The notes under the pieces: generated by a model | Seen by the model: the letters and a program-made list of their open reading frames with translations, nothing else | Told to the model about the DNA's origin: nothing | Database searches by the model: none | Translations under genes and position numbers: made by a program | Assembly (NCBI RefSeq): GCF_027247405.1 | Contig: NZ_CP097463.1 | Span: forward strand, 3,162,001 to 3,226,000 | Direction of reading: 5' to 3' | DNA: 64,000 nt | Source: Jatrophihabitans cynanchi | GTDB taxonomy: Bacteria; Actinomycetota; Actinomycetes; Mycobacteriales; Jatrophihabitantaceae | In this document: one piece after another, positions 30,235 through 38,988 of the stretch | How positions within the stretch are numbered: position 1 is the first letter of the stretch | How the letters are laid out: each line of letters opens with the position of its first letter

Positions 30235-31599
30235 ATGCGCTATTGCGAATCACTCCTGGACCTGATCGGCAACACCCCGCTCGTCAGGCTCCGCTCCGTC
30301 ACCAGCGGCCTGGCACCGACCGTGCTGGCCAAGGTCGAGTACTTCAACCCGGGCGGGTCGGTGAAGGACCGCATCGCGGTCCGCATGATCGACGCCGCCG
30401 AGCAGTCCGGCGAGCTCAAGCCGGGCGGCACGATCGTCGAGCCGACGTCCGGCAACACCGGCATCGGGCTGGCCCTGGTCGCCCAGCAGCGCGGCTACCA
30501 CTGCATCTTCGTCTGCCCGGACAAGGTGAGCGGCGACAAGATCAACACGCTGCGCGCGTACGGCGCCGAGGTCGTCGTCTGCCCGACCGCGGTCGCACCC
30601 GAGGACCCGCGCTCCTACTACTCGGTGTCCGACCGGCTGGCGCGCGAGACGCCCGGCGGCTGGAAGCCGGACCAGTACGCCAACGTCAACAACCCGCGCT
30701 CGCACTACGAGACGACGGGACCGGAGCTGTGGGAGCAGACCGACGGCCGGATCACCCACTTCGTCGCCGGCGTCGGCACCGGTGGAACCATCAGCGGCAC
30801 CGGCCGCTATCTCAAGGAGCACGGCCCGGTGCGGGTGATCGGCGCCGACCCGGAGGGCTCGGTCTACTCCGGCGGGACGGGCCGCCCCTACCTGGTCGAG
30901 GGCGTCGGCGAGGACTTCTGGCCGGCCACCTACGACCGCGAGATCTGCGACGAGATCGTGGCGGTGTCCGACGCCGACTCCTTCGCGATGACGCGCCGGC
31001 TGGCCCGCGAGGAGGGGCTGCTCGTCGGCGGCTCCTGCGGCATGGCGGTAGTGGCCGCGCTGCGGGTGGCCGAGCGGGCCGGACCGGACGACGTGATCGT
31101 CGTGCTGCTGCCCGACGGCGGCCGCGGCTACCTGTCCAAGATCTTCTCGGACGCGTGGATGGCCGACTACGGGTTCCTGCGCGGCTCGGCCGAGACCACG
31201 GTGCTGGACGTGCTGCGCGGCAAGTCCGGCGAGACCCCCTCGCTGGTGCACGGGCACCCGAACGAGACGATCCGCGAGGCCATCGACATCCTGCGTGAGT
31301 ACGGCGTCTCGCAGATGCCGGTGGTGCGCGCCGAGCCGCCCGTGACCGCGGGCGAGGTGGTCGGCTCGGTGTCGGAGAAGGCGCTGATGGACGCGCTGTT
31401 CACCGGGCACGCGTCACTGGCCGACGCCGTCGAGCCGCACATGTCACCGCCGCTGCCGATCATCGGTTCCGGCGAGCCGGTGACCGCGGCCACCGCCGCG
31501 CTGACCGACGCCGACGCGCTGCTCGTGCACGTCGACGGCAAGCCGGCCGGCATCATCACCCGCCAGGACCTGCTCGGCCATCTCACCGCCGCCGGGTGA
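30235..31599 (+). CDS. cbs: Cystathionine beta-synthase
   Basis: PLP enzyme condensing serine and homocysteine to cystathionine (454 aa). The catalytic domain (about 1-320) starts LLDLIGNTPLVRLRSVT, with PLP Lys in NPGGSVKDRIA, phosphate loop GTGGTISGTGRYLK and EPTSGNTGIGLAL. Two C-terminal CBS domains (about 335-454) follow, as in human and mycobacterial enzymes, and may bind adenosyl ligands. ATG at 30235 is preceded by an AGGG. Together with metB downstream it supports transsulfuration, which feeds cysteine for mycothiol. Confidence 0.95.
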   Translation: MRYCESLLDLIGNTPLVRLRSVTSGLAPTVLAKVEYFNPGGSVKDRIAVRMIDAAEQSGELKPGGTIVEPTSGNTGIGLALVAQQRGYHCIFVCPDKVSGDKINTLRAYGAEVVVCPTAVAPEDPRSYYSVSDRLARETPGGWKPDQYANVNNPRSHYETTGPELWEQTDGRITHFVAGVGTGGTISGTGRYLKEHGPVRVIGADPEGSVYSGGTGRPYLVEGVGEDFWPATYDREICDEIVAVSDADSFAMTRRLAREEGLLVGGSCGMAVVAALRVAERAGPDDVIVVLLPDGGRGYLSKIFSDAWMADYGFLRGSAETTVLDVLRGKSGETPSLVHGHPNETIREAIDILREYGVSQMPVVRAEPPVTAGEVVGSVSEKALMDALFTGHASLADAVEPHMSPPLPIIGSGEPVTAATAALTDADALLVHVDGKPAGIITRQDLLGHLTAAG

Positions 31600-31618
31600 T
31601 GCGGCTCGCTGGTGCCCC

Positions 31619-31688
31619 GTTGAGTGGCGGGTTCGGGTTTCAGTGGCGACCTATAACCCGCCACTGAGCCCATAAGCCGCCACTCAAC
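31619..31688. repeat. Family B palindromic repeat between cbs and metB
   Basis: Outer arms GTTGAGTGGCGG (31619-31630) and CCGCCACTCAAC (31677-31688) are perfect; inner arms CAGTGGCG (31641-31648) and CGCCACTG (31659-31666). Same two-forward, two-reverse layout as copies in mazG and at 41785. Confidence 0.9.
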
Positions 31689-31721
31689 GAGGACGCGGGC
31701 GGGTGCAGGTACGGTCGGGGC

Positions 31722-32858
31722 ATGCCTGGTTTCGACACGACGGCCATCCATGCGGGGCAGGAACCCGATCCGCTGACGGGGGCGGTCGCCGTCCCCATCT
31801 ACCAGACCTCGACGTACAAGCAGGACGGCGTCGGCGGGCTGCGCGGCGGCTACGAGTACAGCCGCAGCGCCAACCCGACCCGCACCGCGCTCGAGGTCGC
31901 GCTCGCCGCGCTGGAGCAGGGCACCCGCGGCCTCGCGTTCGCCAGCGGCCTGGCGGCCGAGGACACCCTGCTGCGCACCGTCTGCCGGCCGGGCGATCAC
32001 GTGATCCTGCCCGGCGACGCGTACGGCGGGACGTTCCGGCTCGTCGCCCGGGTGCTCACCAACTGGGGCCTGGAGTACACGCCGGTGCCGCTCGCCGACC
32101 TGGACGCGGTGCGTGCCGCACTGCGCGAGAACACCAGGGTGATCTGGTGCGAGACGCCGACCAACCCGCTGCTCGGGATCGCCGACATCGCCGCGCTCGC
32201 CGAGATCGCCCGCGCGGCGAACGCGAAACTGGTCGTCGACAACACCTTCGCCAGCCCGTACCTGCAGCAGCCGATCACGCTCGGTGCCGACGTCGTCGTG
32301 CACTCGATGACCAAGTACCTGGGCGGGCACTCGGACGTCGTCGGCGGCGCGCTGATCACCGCGGATGACGAGCTGGGCCAGCAACTCGCATTCCACCAGA
32401 ACTCGATGGGGGCGATCGCCGGGCCGTTCGACTCGTGGCTGGTGCTGCGCGGCATCAAGACACTGGGCGTGCGGATGGACCGGCACTGCAGCAACGCCGA
32501 GCGCGTCGTCGACTTCCTGACCGGCCACCCCGCGGTGGCCGCGGTGCTCTACCCGGGCCTGCCCGAGCACCCCGGGCACGAGACGGCGGCGCGGCAGATG
32601 CGCGGCTTCGGCGGCATGGTCTCGTTCCGGCTGCGCGGCGGCGAGGAGGCCGCGCTCAAGGTGTGCGAGCTGGTGCAGGTGTTCACCCTCGGCGAGTCGC
32701 TCGGCGGCGTCGAGTCGCTGATCGAGCACCCCGGCAAGATGACGCACGCCAGCGTCGCCGGCTCGCCGCTGGAGGTGCCGGGCGATCTCGTCCGGCTGTC
32801 CGTCGGGATCGAGAACGTCGAGGACCTGCTCGCGGACCTGGCTCAGGCGCTGGCCTGA
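31722..32858 (+). CDS. metB: Cystathionine gamma-synthase/lyase
   Basis: PLP enzyme of the Cys/Met metabolism family (378 aa). FDTTAIHAGQEPDPLTGAVAV, YEYSRSANPTRTALE, ETPTNPLLGIADI and the PLP Lys in VHSMTKYLGGHSDVVGG are diagnostic; the end HASVAGSPLEVPGDLVRLSV is typical. Synthase (MetB) or gamma-lyase specificity cannot be separated by eye; position after cbs matches mycobacterial metB. ATG at 31722. A family B repeat lies between cbs and this gene. The 3' end overlaps a convergent acetyltransferase gene by 16 bases. Confidence 0.92.
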   Translation: MPGFDTTAIHAGQEPDPLTGAVAVPIYQTSTYKQDGVGGLRGGYEYSRSANPTRTALEVALAALEQGTRGLAFASGLAAEDTLLRTVCRPGDHVILPGDAYGGTFRLVARVLTNWGLEYTPVPLADLDAVRAALRENTRVIWCETPTNPLLGIADIAALAEIARAANAKLVVDNTFASPYLQQPITLGADVVVHSMTKYLGGHSDVVGGALITADDELGQQLAFHQNSMGAIAGPFDSWLVLRGIKTLGVRMDRHCSNAERVVDFLTGHPAVAAVLYPGLPEHPGHETAARQMRGFGGMVSFRLRGGEEAALKVCELVQVFTLGESLGGVESLIEHPGKMTHASVAGSPLEVPGDLVRLSVGIENVEDLLADLAQALA

Positions 32859-33424
32859 GCCTGCCCCGCCCGCCACTCGGCGGCGAGGATGGCGAAGTCG
32901 AGCTCGGTCGTCCACTCGCCCTTGAACCACTCGTTCTCGACGAGGACGGCCTCCTGGCGCATCCCGAGCCGGCGCAGCACGGCCGCGGACTTCTCGTTGC
33001 GGGCGTCGACCCGCCCGACGACGCGGTGCAGGTCCAGCCCGTCGAAGGCGAGCGCGAGCAGCGCCCGGCATGCCTCGGTCACGTAGCCGTGACCCTCGTG
33101 CTCGGGGTTGAGCACGTACCCGATCTCGCCGGCGCGGTGCTCGGCGCTGTGCCACATCAGCATGACGTCGCCCACCAGTTCGCCGGTGTCGCGGCGCACC
33201 ACCGCGAGCGCGATCGCCTGGCCGGCCTCGTCGAGCGTCGAGCGGGTGCGCTGCGGATCGGCCAGCCGCCCGGCCACCTCGTCCCGGCTGCGCGGCGAGT
33301 ACGGGATGTAGCGGCAGACGTCCTCGCGCGACTGGTAGGCGTGCACGGCGTCGACGTCGGTGGCCGCGTCGAGCGGGCGCAGCAGCAGCCGTTCGGTGCG
33401 GATCGGGTAGTCCGGGGTGAGCAT
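32843..33424 (-). CDS. GNAT acetyltransferase, RimJ/RimL type
   Basis: Protein of 193 aa. Start LTPDYPIRTERLLLRPLDA, acetyl-CoA region EIGYVLNPEHEGHGYVTEA and DARNEKSAAVLRRLGMRQEA are the ribosomal-protein acetyltransferase-like pattern. Substrate unknown. The start lies 23 bases from the divergent acuC gene, so both share a short control region. It converges with metB with a 16-base overlap. Confidence 0.9.
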   Translation of the reverse strand: MLTPDYPIRTERLLLRPLDAATDVDAVHAYQSREDVCRYIPYSPRSRDEVAGRLADPQRTRSTLDEAGQAIALAVVRRDTGELVGDVMLMWHSAEHRAGEIGYVLNPEHEGHGYVTEACRALLALAFDGLDLHRVVGRVDARNEKSAAVLRRLGMRQEAVLVENEWFKGEWTTELDFAILAAEWRAGQAQASA

Positions 33425-33447
33425 CGCGTCACGCTAGCGTGGTACGC

Positions 33448-34620
33448 ATGAGCTGCACAGCGTGCGCCATCTGGGACGAGGGTTACCTCGCGTACGACTT
33501 CGGCGAGCACCCGATGAACCCGGTGCGGCTCGAGCTGACGATCCGGCTCGCGCGCGAGCTCGGCGTACTGGACCGGCTCGAGGTGCTGCCGCCGCGCGCC
33601 GCCGACGAGCAGCAACTGCGCACCGTCCACGCCGCCGACTACCTCGACGCGGTCCGCACGGCGAGCGTCGACCAGGACTTCACCGGCTACGGCCTCGGCA
33701 CCGACGACGACCCGGTGTTCCCCGGCATGTTCGAGGCGTCGGCGCTGATCGCGGGCGGCTCGGCGATCGCGGCGCAGCAGGTGTGGGGCGGGCACGTGCA
33801 GCACGCGGTGAACATCGCCGGCGGCCTGCACCACGCGATGCCGGGCTACGCCAGCGGGTTCTGCGTCTTCAACGACGTCGCGCTGGCGATCCGCACTATG
33901 CTGGCCGCGGGCGCCACCAGGATCGCGTACGTCGACATCGACGTGCACCACGGCGACGGCGTGCAGGCCGCGTTCTACGAAGACCCGCGGGTGCTGACGA
34001 TCAGCCTGCACCAGGACCCACGCACCCTGTTCCCTGGCACGGGCATGCCGACCGAGACCGGGCGCGGCCCGGGCGAGGGCACCGCGATCAACCTGGCCCT
34101 GCCGCCCGGCACCGGTGATTCAGGCTGGTTGCGCGCCTTCCGCGCCGTCGTGCCCGGGGCGGTACGGGCGTTCGCGCCGGAGGTGCTGGTCACCCAGTGC
34201 GGCTGCGACACGCACCACGAGGACCCGCTGGCCAACCTGGAGCTGTCCGTCGACGGGCAGCGGGCCGCGATCGGCGAGCTGCACGCCCTCGCGCACGAGG
34301 CCGCCGGCGGCAGGTGGGTGGCGTTCGGCGGCGGCGGATACGGGGTGATCCGGTGCGTGCCGCGCACCTGGACGCACCTGCTGGCCGAGGCCTCCGGCGT
34401 CCGCGTCCCGCCGGAGACCCGGATCCCGGACGCGTGGACGGACCACCTGCGCGGCCGGGGCGTCTCCGGCGAGCTGCCGCGCACGATGGGCGAGGACCGC
34501 GTCCCGTTCGCCGAACGGTGGCAGCCGGGTGGGGAGAGCTGGCTGGACCGCGCGATCGGCGCGACCCGCCACGCGTCCTTCCCGCTGCTCGGCCTGGACC
34601 CGGACGACCCCCGTGACTGA
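33448..34620 (+). CDS. acuC: AcuC-like histone-deacetylase-family enzyme
   Basis: Class I HDAC-fold, zinc-dependent lysine deacetylase (390 aa). Visible: GGLHHAMPGYASGFCVFND with the catalytic His pair, zinc-ligand block YVDIDVHHGDGVQ, ISLHQDPRTLFPGTG, the later Asp in TQCGCDTHHEDPL, and catalytic Tyr in FGGGGYG. In actinomycetes and Bacillus AcuC activates acetyl-CoA synthetase by removing acetyl-lysine. ATG at 33448 (GTG 33439 also in frame). Its last 8 bases overlap a GNAT-fusion gene, so deacetylase and acetyltransferase are coexpressed. Confidence 0.92.
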   Translation: MSCTACAIWDEGYLAYDFGEHPMNPVRLELTIRLARELGVLDRLEVLPPRAADEQQLRTVHAADYLDAVRTASVDQDFTGYGLGTDDDPVFPGMFEASALIAGGSAIAAQQVWGGHVQHAVNIAGGLHHAMPGYASGFCVFNDVALAIRTMLAAGATRIAYVDIDVHHGDGVQAAFYEDPRVLTISLHQDPRTLFPGTGMPTETGRGPGEGTAINLALPPGTGDSGWLRAFRAVVPGAVRAFAPEVLVTQCGCDTHHEDPLANLELSVDGQRAAIGELHALAHEAAGGRWVAFGGGGYGVIRCVPRTWTHLLAEASGVRVPPETRIPDAWTDHLRGRGVSGELPRTMGEDRVPFAERWQPGGESWLDRAIGATRHASFPLLGLDPDDPRD

Positions 34621-37120
34621 CTCCGCCGACCCCGTCCCGGACTACGACGACGCCGAGGCGCCGCCCCCGCCGCCGCACTGGGAGGCCGACGTGGTGGTCG
34701 CCGACGGCGGGACCGTGCACCTGCGCCCGATCCGTCCGTCCGACGCGCCGAAGCTGGTCGCCCTGCACGGCGGGCTGTCCCCGCGCACCCGCTACCTGCG
34801 TTACTTCTCCGCCTATCCGCGCATCCCCGAGCGCGACCTGTACCGGTTCAGCCATGTCGACCACCACGACCGGGTGGCGCTGATCGTCGAACTCGGCGGT
34901 GCGGCGATAGCCGTCGGCCGGTACGAGCGGTCACCCGGGACCGACGGTGTACCCAGCGCCGAGGTCGCGTTCGTGGTCGCCGACGCGCACCAGGGCCGTG
35001 GCATCGGCTCGGTGCTGCTCGAACACCTCGCGGCGGCCGGGCGCGAATGCGGCATCAGGCGGTTCGTCGCGGTCGTGCTCGCCGAGAACAGCGCGATGAT
35101 CCGGGTGTTCCGCGACGCCGGATACGAGGTCACGCGGCACCTGGAGTACGGCGAGGTGAACCTGGAGTTCGCGATCGACGAGACGGCGGTGACCGAGGCG
35201 GTGATGCGCGAGCGCGAGCAGCGGGCCGAGGCGCGCTCGATCGCCCGGCTGCTCAACCCGGGGTCGGTGGCGATCGTCGGGGCCAGCAACGACGCCGGCA
35301 AGATCGGGCACGCGGTCGTGGTCAACCTGTTGCGCAGCGGCTTCGACGGACCGCTCTACCCGGTGAACCCGGACGCGCGGCACGTCAGCGGGATCCCGGC
35401 GTACCGCAGCGTGCTGGACGTCCCGGGCGAGCTCGACCTGGCGGTGATCGCGGTCCCGGCGCCGTCGGTGGCGGCGGTCGTCGACGAGTGCGCCCAGCGC
35501 GGGGTCAAGGGGCTGATCGTGATCAGCGGCGGGTTCGGCGAGCGCGGCGCCGAAGAGGAACGCGAGGCGGGCCGGACGGCCCAGCGCGCCCTGGTCACGG
35601 CGGCCCGGGCACACGGGATGCGCGTGGTCGGCCCGAACTGCCTCGGCGTGGTGAACACCGCGGCCGGGGTGCGGCTGAACGCCTCGCTCGCGCCGCTGCC
35701 GCCGCTGCCCGGGCGGGTCGGCTTCTTCTCCCAGTCCGGTGCGCTGGGCGTGACGATCCTGGGCGAGGCCGCGCGGCGCGGGCTGGGCGTCTCGACGTTC
35801 GTCTCGGCCGGGAACCGCGCGGACGTGTCCGGCAATGACATGCTGCAGTTCTGGGAGACCGACGAGCGCACCGACGTCGTGCTGATGTACCTGGAGAGCT
35901 TCGGCAACCCGCGCAAGTTCGCCCGGTTGACCCGCCGGCTCGGCCGCACCAAGCCGATCGTCACCATCAAGAGCGGCACCGGAACCGTCCTGGTCGCCGG
36001 CCTGGAGCAGACGTCGGTCGACGTGCCGGACGTCAGCGCGCGCGCCCTGTTCGAGGCGTCCGGCGTGATCCGGGTGGAGACGGTCAGCGGCATGTTCGAC
36101 GTGGCGCTGCTGCTGTCGACGCAGCCGCTGCCGGCGGGCGGCCGGGTCGCGGTGGTCGGCAACTCGACCGCGATCGGGGTGCTCGTGGCGAACGCCTGTT
36201 CCGCCGAGGGGCTGCAGCTGACGCGTCTGGTCGACGTCGGGGTGGACGCCGGCGCGGAGGCGTTCGAGCCGGCCCTGGCCGGTGCGGTGGCCGACCCGGA
36301 CGTCGACGCGATCGTGGTGGTGTTCGTTCCGCCGCTGCCGCGTTCGGCCGGTGACGATGTGGCCGTCGCCCTGCGCACGATCGCGGCGTCGAGCCAGAAG
36401 CCGGTGCTGTCGACCTTCCTCGGCTTCGAGGGCGTGCCGGACGCGCTCGCGGCAGCCGGCGAGGAGGCTGCGCCCCGCGGCTCGGTGCCGTCGTACCCGT
36501 CCCCGGAGCGGGCGGTGCGGGCCCTGGCCCGGGCGGTGCGGTACGCGGCGTGGCGCGCGACCCCGGCCGGGGTGGTGCCCGAGCTCGCGGACCTCGACCT
36601 CGACCGCGCGCGGGAGCTGGTGGACGGCGTGCTGACGGCCGCGCCGCAGGGCCGCGAGCTGACCGTCGACGAGGCCGGCCGGCTGCTCGGCTCGGTGGGC
36701 GTGCTGCTGTCCTACGAGGAGCCGGCGCGGACCGTCGAGGTGGTCTTCACCGTGTTCGACGACCACTCGTTCGGCGCGCTGGTGTCCTTCGGGCTGGGCG
36801 GGGTGGCCACCGAGTTGCTCGGCGACACCGCGTACGCCGCTGCGCCGCTCACCACCCAGGACGCGGAGCAGCTGATCGGTACCCCGCGCGCCGCGCCGCT
36901 GCTCACCGGCTACGAGGGCAGCGAACCGTGCGACACCGCGGCGCTCGCCGACCTGGCGCTGCGGCTGTCGGCGCTCGGCGACGCGCTGCCGGAGCTGGCC
37001 GAGTGCCGGGTGGGCGCGCTGGCCACGCCGTTCGGCGTGCAGGTGACGTCGGTGGCCGCCCGGCTGGCGCCGCCCACGGCGCGCGGAGACACCGGCCCGC
37101 GGCGCATGCGCGGCCTCTAG
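34613..37120 (+). CDS. GNAT/NDP-forming acyl-CoA-synthetase fusion (Pat-like)
   Basis: Probable protein lysine acetyltransferase (835 aa). N-terminal GNAT domain (about 25-205) has EVAFVVADAHQGRGIGSVLLEHL. The CoA-binding SucD-like domain follows (about 215-660): PGSVAIVGASNDAGKIGHAV, GFFSQSGALGVTILG, and ISGGFGERGA. The C-terminal ATP-grasp part is short: it passes from GRLLGSVGVLLSYEEPARTV to FGALVSFGLGGVATELLGD without the usual ALK...HKTDLGGV lobe, so about 70-80 residues seem missing. It likely senses acyl-CoA rather than making it, as in Salmonella Pat. GTG at 34613 overlaps the acuC stop. Confidence 0.88.
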   Translation: MTDSADPVPDYDDAEAPPPPPHWEADVVVADGGTVHLRPIRPSDAPKLVALHGGLSPRTRYLRYFSAYPRIPERDLYRFSHVDHHDRVALIVELGGAAIAVGRYERSPGTDGVPSAEVAFVVADAHQGRGIGSVLLEHLAAAGRECGIRRFVAVVLAENSAMIRVFRDAGYEVTRHLEYGEVNLEFAIDETAVTEAVMREREQRAEARSIARLLNPGSVAIVGASNDAGKIGHAVVVNLLRSGFDGPLYPVNPDARHVSGIPAYRSVLDVPGELDLAVIAVPAPSVAAVVDECAQRGVKGLIVISGGFGERGAEEEREAGRTAQRALVTAARAHGMRVVGPNCLGVVNTAAGVRLNASLAPLPPLPGRVGFFSQSGALGVTILGEAARRGLGVSTFVSAGNRADVSGNDMLQFWETDERTDVVLMYLESFGNPRKFARLTRRLGRTKPIVTIKSGTGTVLVAGLEQTSVDVPDVSARALFEASGVIRVETVSGMFDVALLLSTQPLPAGGRVAVVGNSTAIGVLVANACSAEGLQLTRLVDVGVDAGAEAFEPALAGAVADPDVDAIVVVFVPPLPRSAGDDVAVALRTIAASSQKPVLSTFLGFEGVPDALAAAGEEAAPRGSVPSYPSPERAVRALARAVRYAAWRATPAGVVPELADLDLDRARELVDGVLTAAPQGRELTVDEAGRLLGSVGVLLSYEEPARTVEVVFTVFDDHSFGALVSFGLGGVATELLGDTAYAAAPLTTQDAEQLIGTPRAAPLLTGYEGSEPCDTAALADLALRLSALGDALPELAECRVGALATPFGVQVTSVAARLAPPTARGDTGPRRMRGL

Positions 37121-37128
37121 CTGCTGCG

Positions 37129-37222
37129 GCGCTCCCCCCACCGGGTGGCGAGTCTTGCTGCGCTCCCCCCACCGGGTGACGGAATTTGGGGCCGGATTTT
37201 GGTAACCCGGTGGGGGAAGCGC
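37129..37222. repeat. Family A element between convergent genes
   Basis: Arms GCGCTCCCCCCACCGGGT (37160-37177) and ACCCGGTGGGGGAAGCGC (37205-37222) pair over 18 bases with one mismatch around an AATTTGGGGCCGGATTTT-type centre; an extra half copy lies at 37129-37148. The right arm touches the stop of the leftward gene, so it likely ends transcription both ways. Confidence 0.9.
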
Positions 37223-38031
37223 TAGCGCTTCGGTGAGCCGGACGGTTCGATCGGGTGCGGCCCGGGCACGCTCGGCAGCCCCGGGGTGGCGCGCGTCAGC
37301 CGGTTGAGCAGGCCGGACGTACCGGCCGGCGGCGTCCAGTCGTAGCGGACCGCGGTGCCGTTGGTGGCCCACGGTGCGCAGCCGGCGTAGCTGACCACGA
37401 CGGGGGCGAGCCGGCCGCCCGTGGTCGCGGTCGGGTACAGCACCAGCTCGCGCACCGGCTGGACCGGGCACGGCCGTGCCGACCGGGTGACCGCGGCCGC
37501 GTTCAGGCTGGTGGCCACGTCAGCAGCGTCCCGGCCGAGCAGCACGGTGCTGCCGGTGGCCTCGATCCGCCCGCCCAACGAGGTGGCCGCGTAGCCGCAC
37601 ACCCGGATCGAGTCGACCAGTTCGGCGAACAGCGGTCCCGAGCCGCCGAACTGGCCGGTGCCACCCCCGCCGGGAACCATCAGCCGGATCGGAGTCGCCG
37701 GGCAACTCGCGGTGTCAGCGCCGTTCGCCCCGCCTGCCGTCTCGGGTGCCGCGCGCGGCGCCGTCCCCTCCGGCGCCGCCGCCTTGCCCTGCAGGTCGCC
37801 CGAGACCGAACTGCCGGCGGCCGAATCGCCGGAGCCGTTCGTCCCGGTACTGAGCGCGGCGATACCGGTGCCGATACCGCCCACTGCGATGACCGCCGCG
37901 GCGATCGACCCGACCCGCATCCGCCGGTTGTGCCGGACGGCCCGGGCGTGCGCGATCACCAGATCGGGGTTGACCGGCTGGCCTTCGCCGGCGCGCAGCG
38001 CGGCGCGCAGCTGCGACTCGCTCGGGCTCAT
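37222..38031 (-). CDS. Probable anti-sigma factor or membrane partner of the sigma factor
   Basis: Bitopic membrane protein (269 aa). Cytoplasmic N-terminus (about 1-50, SPSESQLRAALRAGEGQPV), one membrane segment (about 53-75, VGSIAAAVIAVGGIGTGIAAL), then a Gly/Ala/Ser-rich linker and an extracytoplasmic domain with several Cys (SCPATPIRL, VCGYAATS, PCPVQPVREL, GCAPWAT). ATG at 38031 overlaps the sigma gene stop (ATGA). This pairing is typical of SigE-family sigma factors. Anti-sigma action is inferred from position only; there is no ZAS motif. Confidence 0.7.
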   Translation of the reverse strand: MSPSESQLRAALRAGEGQPVNPDLVIAHARAVRHNRRMRVGSIAAAVIAVGGIGTGIAALSTGTNGSGDSAAGSSVSGDLQGKAAAPEGTAPRAAPETAGGANGADTASCPATPIRLMVPGGGGTGQFGGSGPLFAELVDSIRVCGYAATSLGGRIEATGSTVLLGRDAADVATSLNAAAVTRSARPCPVQPVRELVLYPTATTGGRLAPVVVSYAGCAPWATNGTAVRYDWTPPAGTSGLLNRLTRATPGLPSVPGPHPIEPSGSPKR

Positions 38032-38510
38032 GGCGTTCCTCCTACCGACAGCTCGACGCGCAGCCGGGCCAGCGCGCGCGAACAGGTGCTCTTGACCGTG
38101 CCGACCGGCATCCCCAGCGTCTCTGCGGTTTCCTGTTCCGGCAGGTCGCAGTAGTAGCGCAGCACGATCACCGCGCGTTCCTTGGGGCTCAGCCCGGTGA
38201 GCAGGCGGCGCAGCTCGTCCCGCTCGTCGGTGCCGGTGGTGCTGTCGGCGACCGGCACCTCCGGCAGTGTCTCGGTCGGCCGCTCGCCCCACCACTTGCG
38301 GCGCGTGGAATCGATGTGCGCGGTGACCATCGCCTTGCGCGCGTACGCCAGCGGTGCGTCGATCCGGTCCCACTTGAGGTAGACCCGGGTGAGCGCGGTC
38401 TGCACGAGGTCCTCTCCACGGTAATGGTCGCCGGTCAGCAGCCGGGCAGCGTGCAGCAGCGTCGCGCCGTTCGCCTCGACGAACGCGCGGAACGCCGGCT
38501 CGTCACGCAT
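38028..38510 (-). CDS. SigE-family RNA polymerase sigma factor
   Basis: ECF-type sigma factor (160 aa). Region 2: FRAFVEANGATLLHAARLLTG, DLVQTALTRVYLKWDRI; region 4: LSPKERAVIVLRYYCDLPEQE and MPVGTVKSTCSRALARLR. This is the actinobacterial sigma-E family pattern. ATG at 38510 overlaps the preceding acetyltransferase gene end by 8 bases, and its stop overlaps the next membrane protein gene. Its operon also includes the SET and VWA genes upstream, so those may be in its regulon or simply cotranscribed. Confidence 0.92.
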   Translation of the reverse strand: MRDEPAFRAFVEANGATLLHAARLLTGDHYRGEDLVQTALTRVYLKWDRIDAPLAYARKAMVTAHIDSTRRKWWGERPTETLPEVPVADSTTGTDERDELRRLLTGLSPKERAVIVLRYYCDLPEQETAETLGMPVGTVKSTCSRALARLRVELSVGGTP

Positions 38511-38988
38511 CGCCACCTGCCTCCACCTGCATCGACGAGGTGGGCGCGTCACCGAGTTCCAGCCACAGCCGCTGGTGCGGGATCTCGTGTTCGACGAAGA
38601 TCCCGCCGTGCGGCCGGAAACCCTGCCGAAGGTAGAAGCCGATCGCGCTCTCGCGCGCGTTGCACCACAACAGCGCGCCGCCGCGCTCGCGTGCCTGCCG
38701 GACGGCGGCGCCGACCACGAGCGCACCGAGACCACGCCCGCGGTATCCGGGAAGCGTGGCCATCTGGCGCAGGTGCCAGCCGTCCGTGCGGCCCGGCTGC
38801 CACGGCGGGGCGTCCCGGTAGATGAAGCAGGTGCACAGCGCGACGCCGTCGTCGCCGATCGCGCCGAGGTGCACCGCGCCGGTCAGCTCGTCACCGGGCA
38901 GCGGTGCACCAGGCAGCAGGTTCGGGCGCAGCACGCTCCGGCGCAGCCCGCGGGTCAGCGCCTCGTCGACGACCTCGACACGCACCAC
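38503..38988 (-). CDS. GNAT acetyltransferase
   Basis: N-acetyltransferase of 161 aa. Acetyl-CoA loop RQMATLPGYRGRGLGALVVGA, with CNARESAIGFYLRQGFRPHG as motif B. GTG at 38988 starts at the base immediately before the stop of the membrane protein gene upstream (38989), so the genes are adjacent without a gap. It overlaps the sigma gene by 8 bases. Substrate unknown. Confidence 0.88.
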   Translation of the reverse strand: MVRVEVVDEALTRGLRRSVLRPNLLPGAPLPGDELTGAVHLGAIGDDGVALCTCFIYRDAPPWQPGRTDGWHLRQMATLPGYRGRGLGALVVGAAVRQARERGGALLWCNARESAIGFYLRQGFRPHGGIFVEHEIPHQRLWLELGDAPTSSMQVEAGGDA

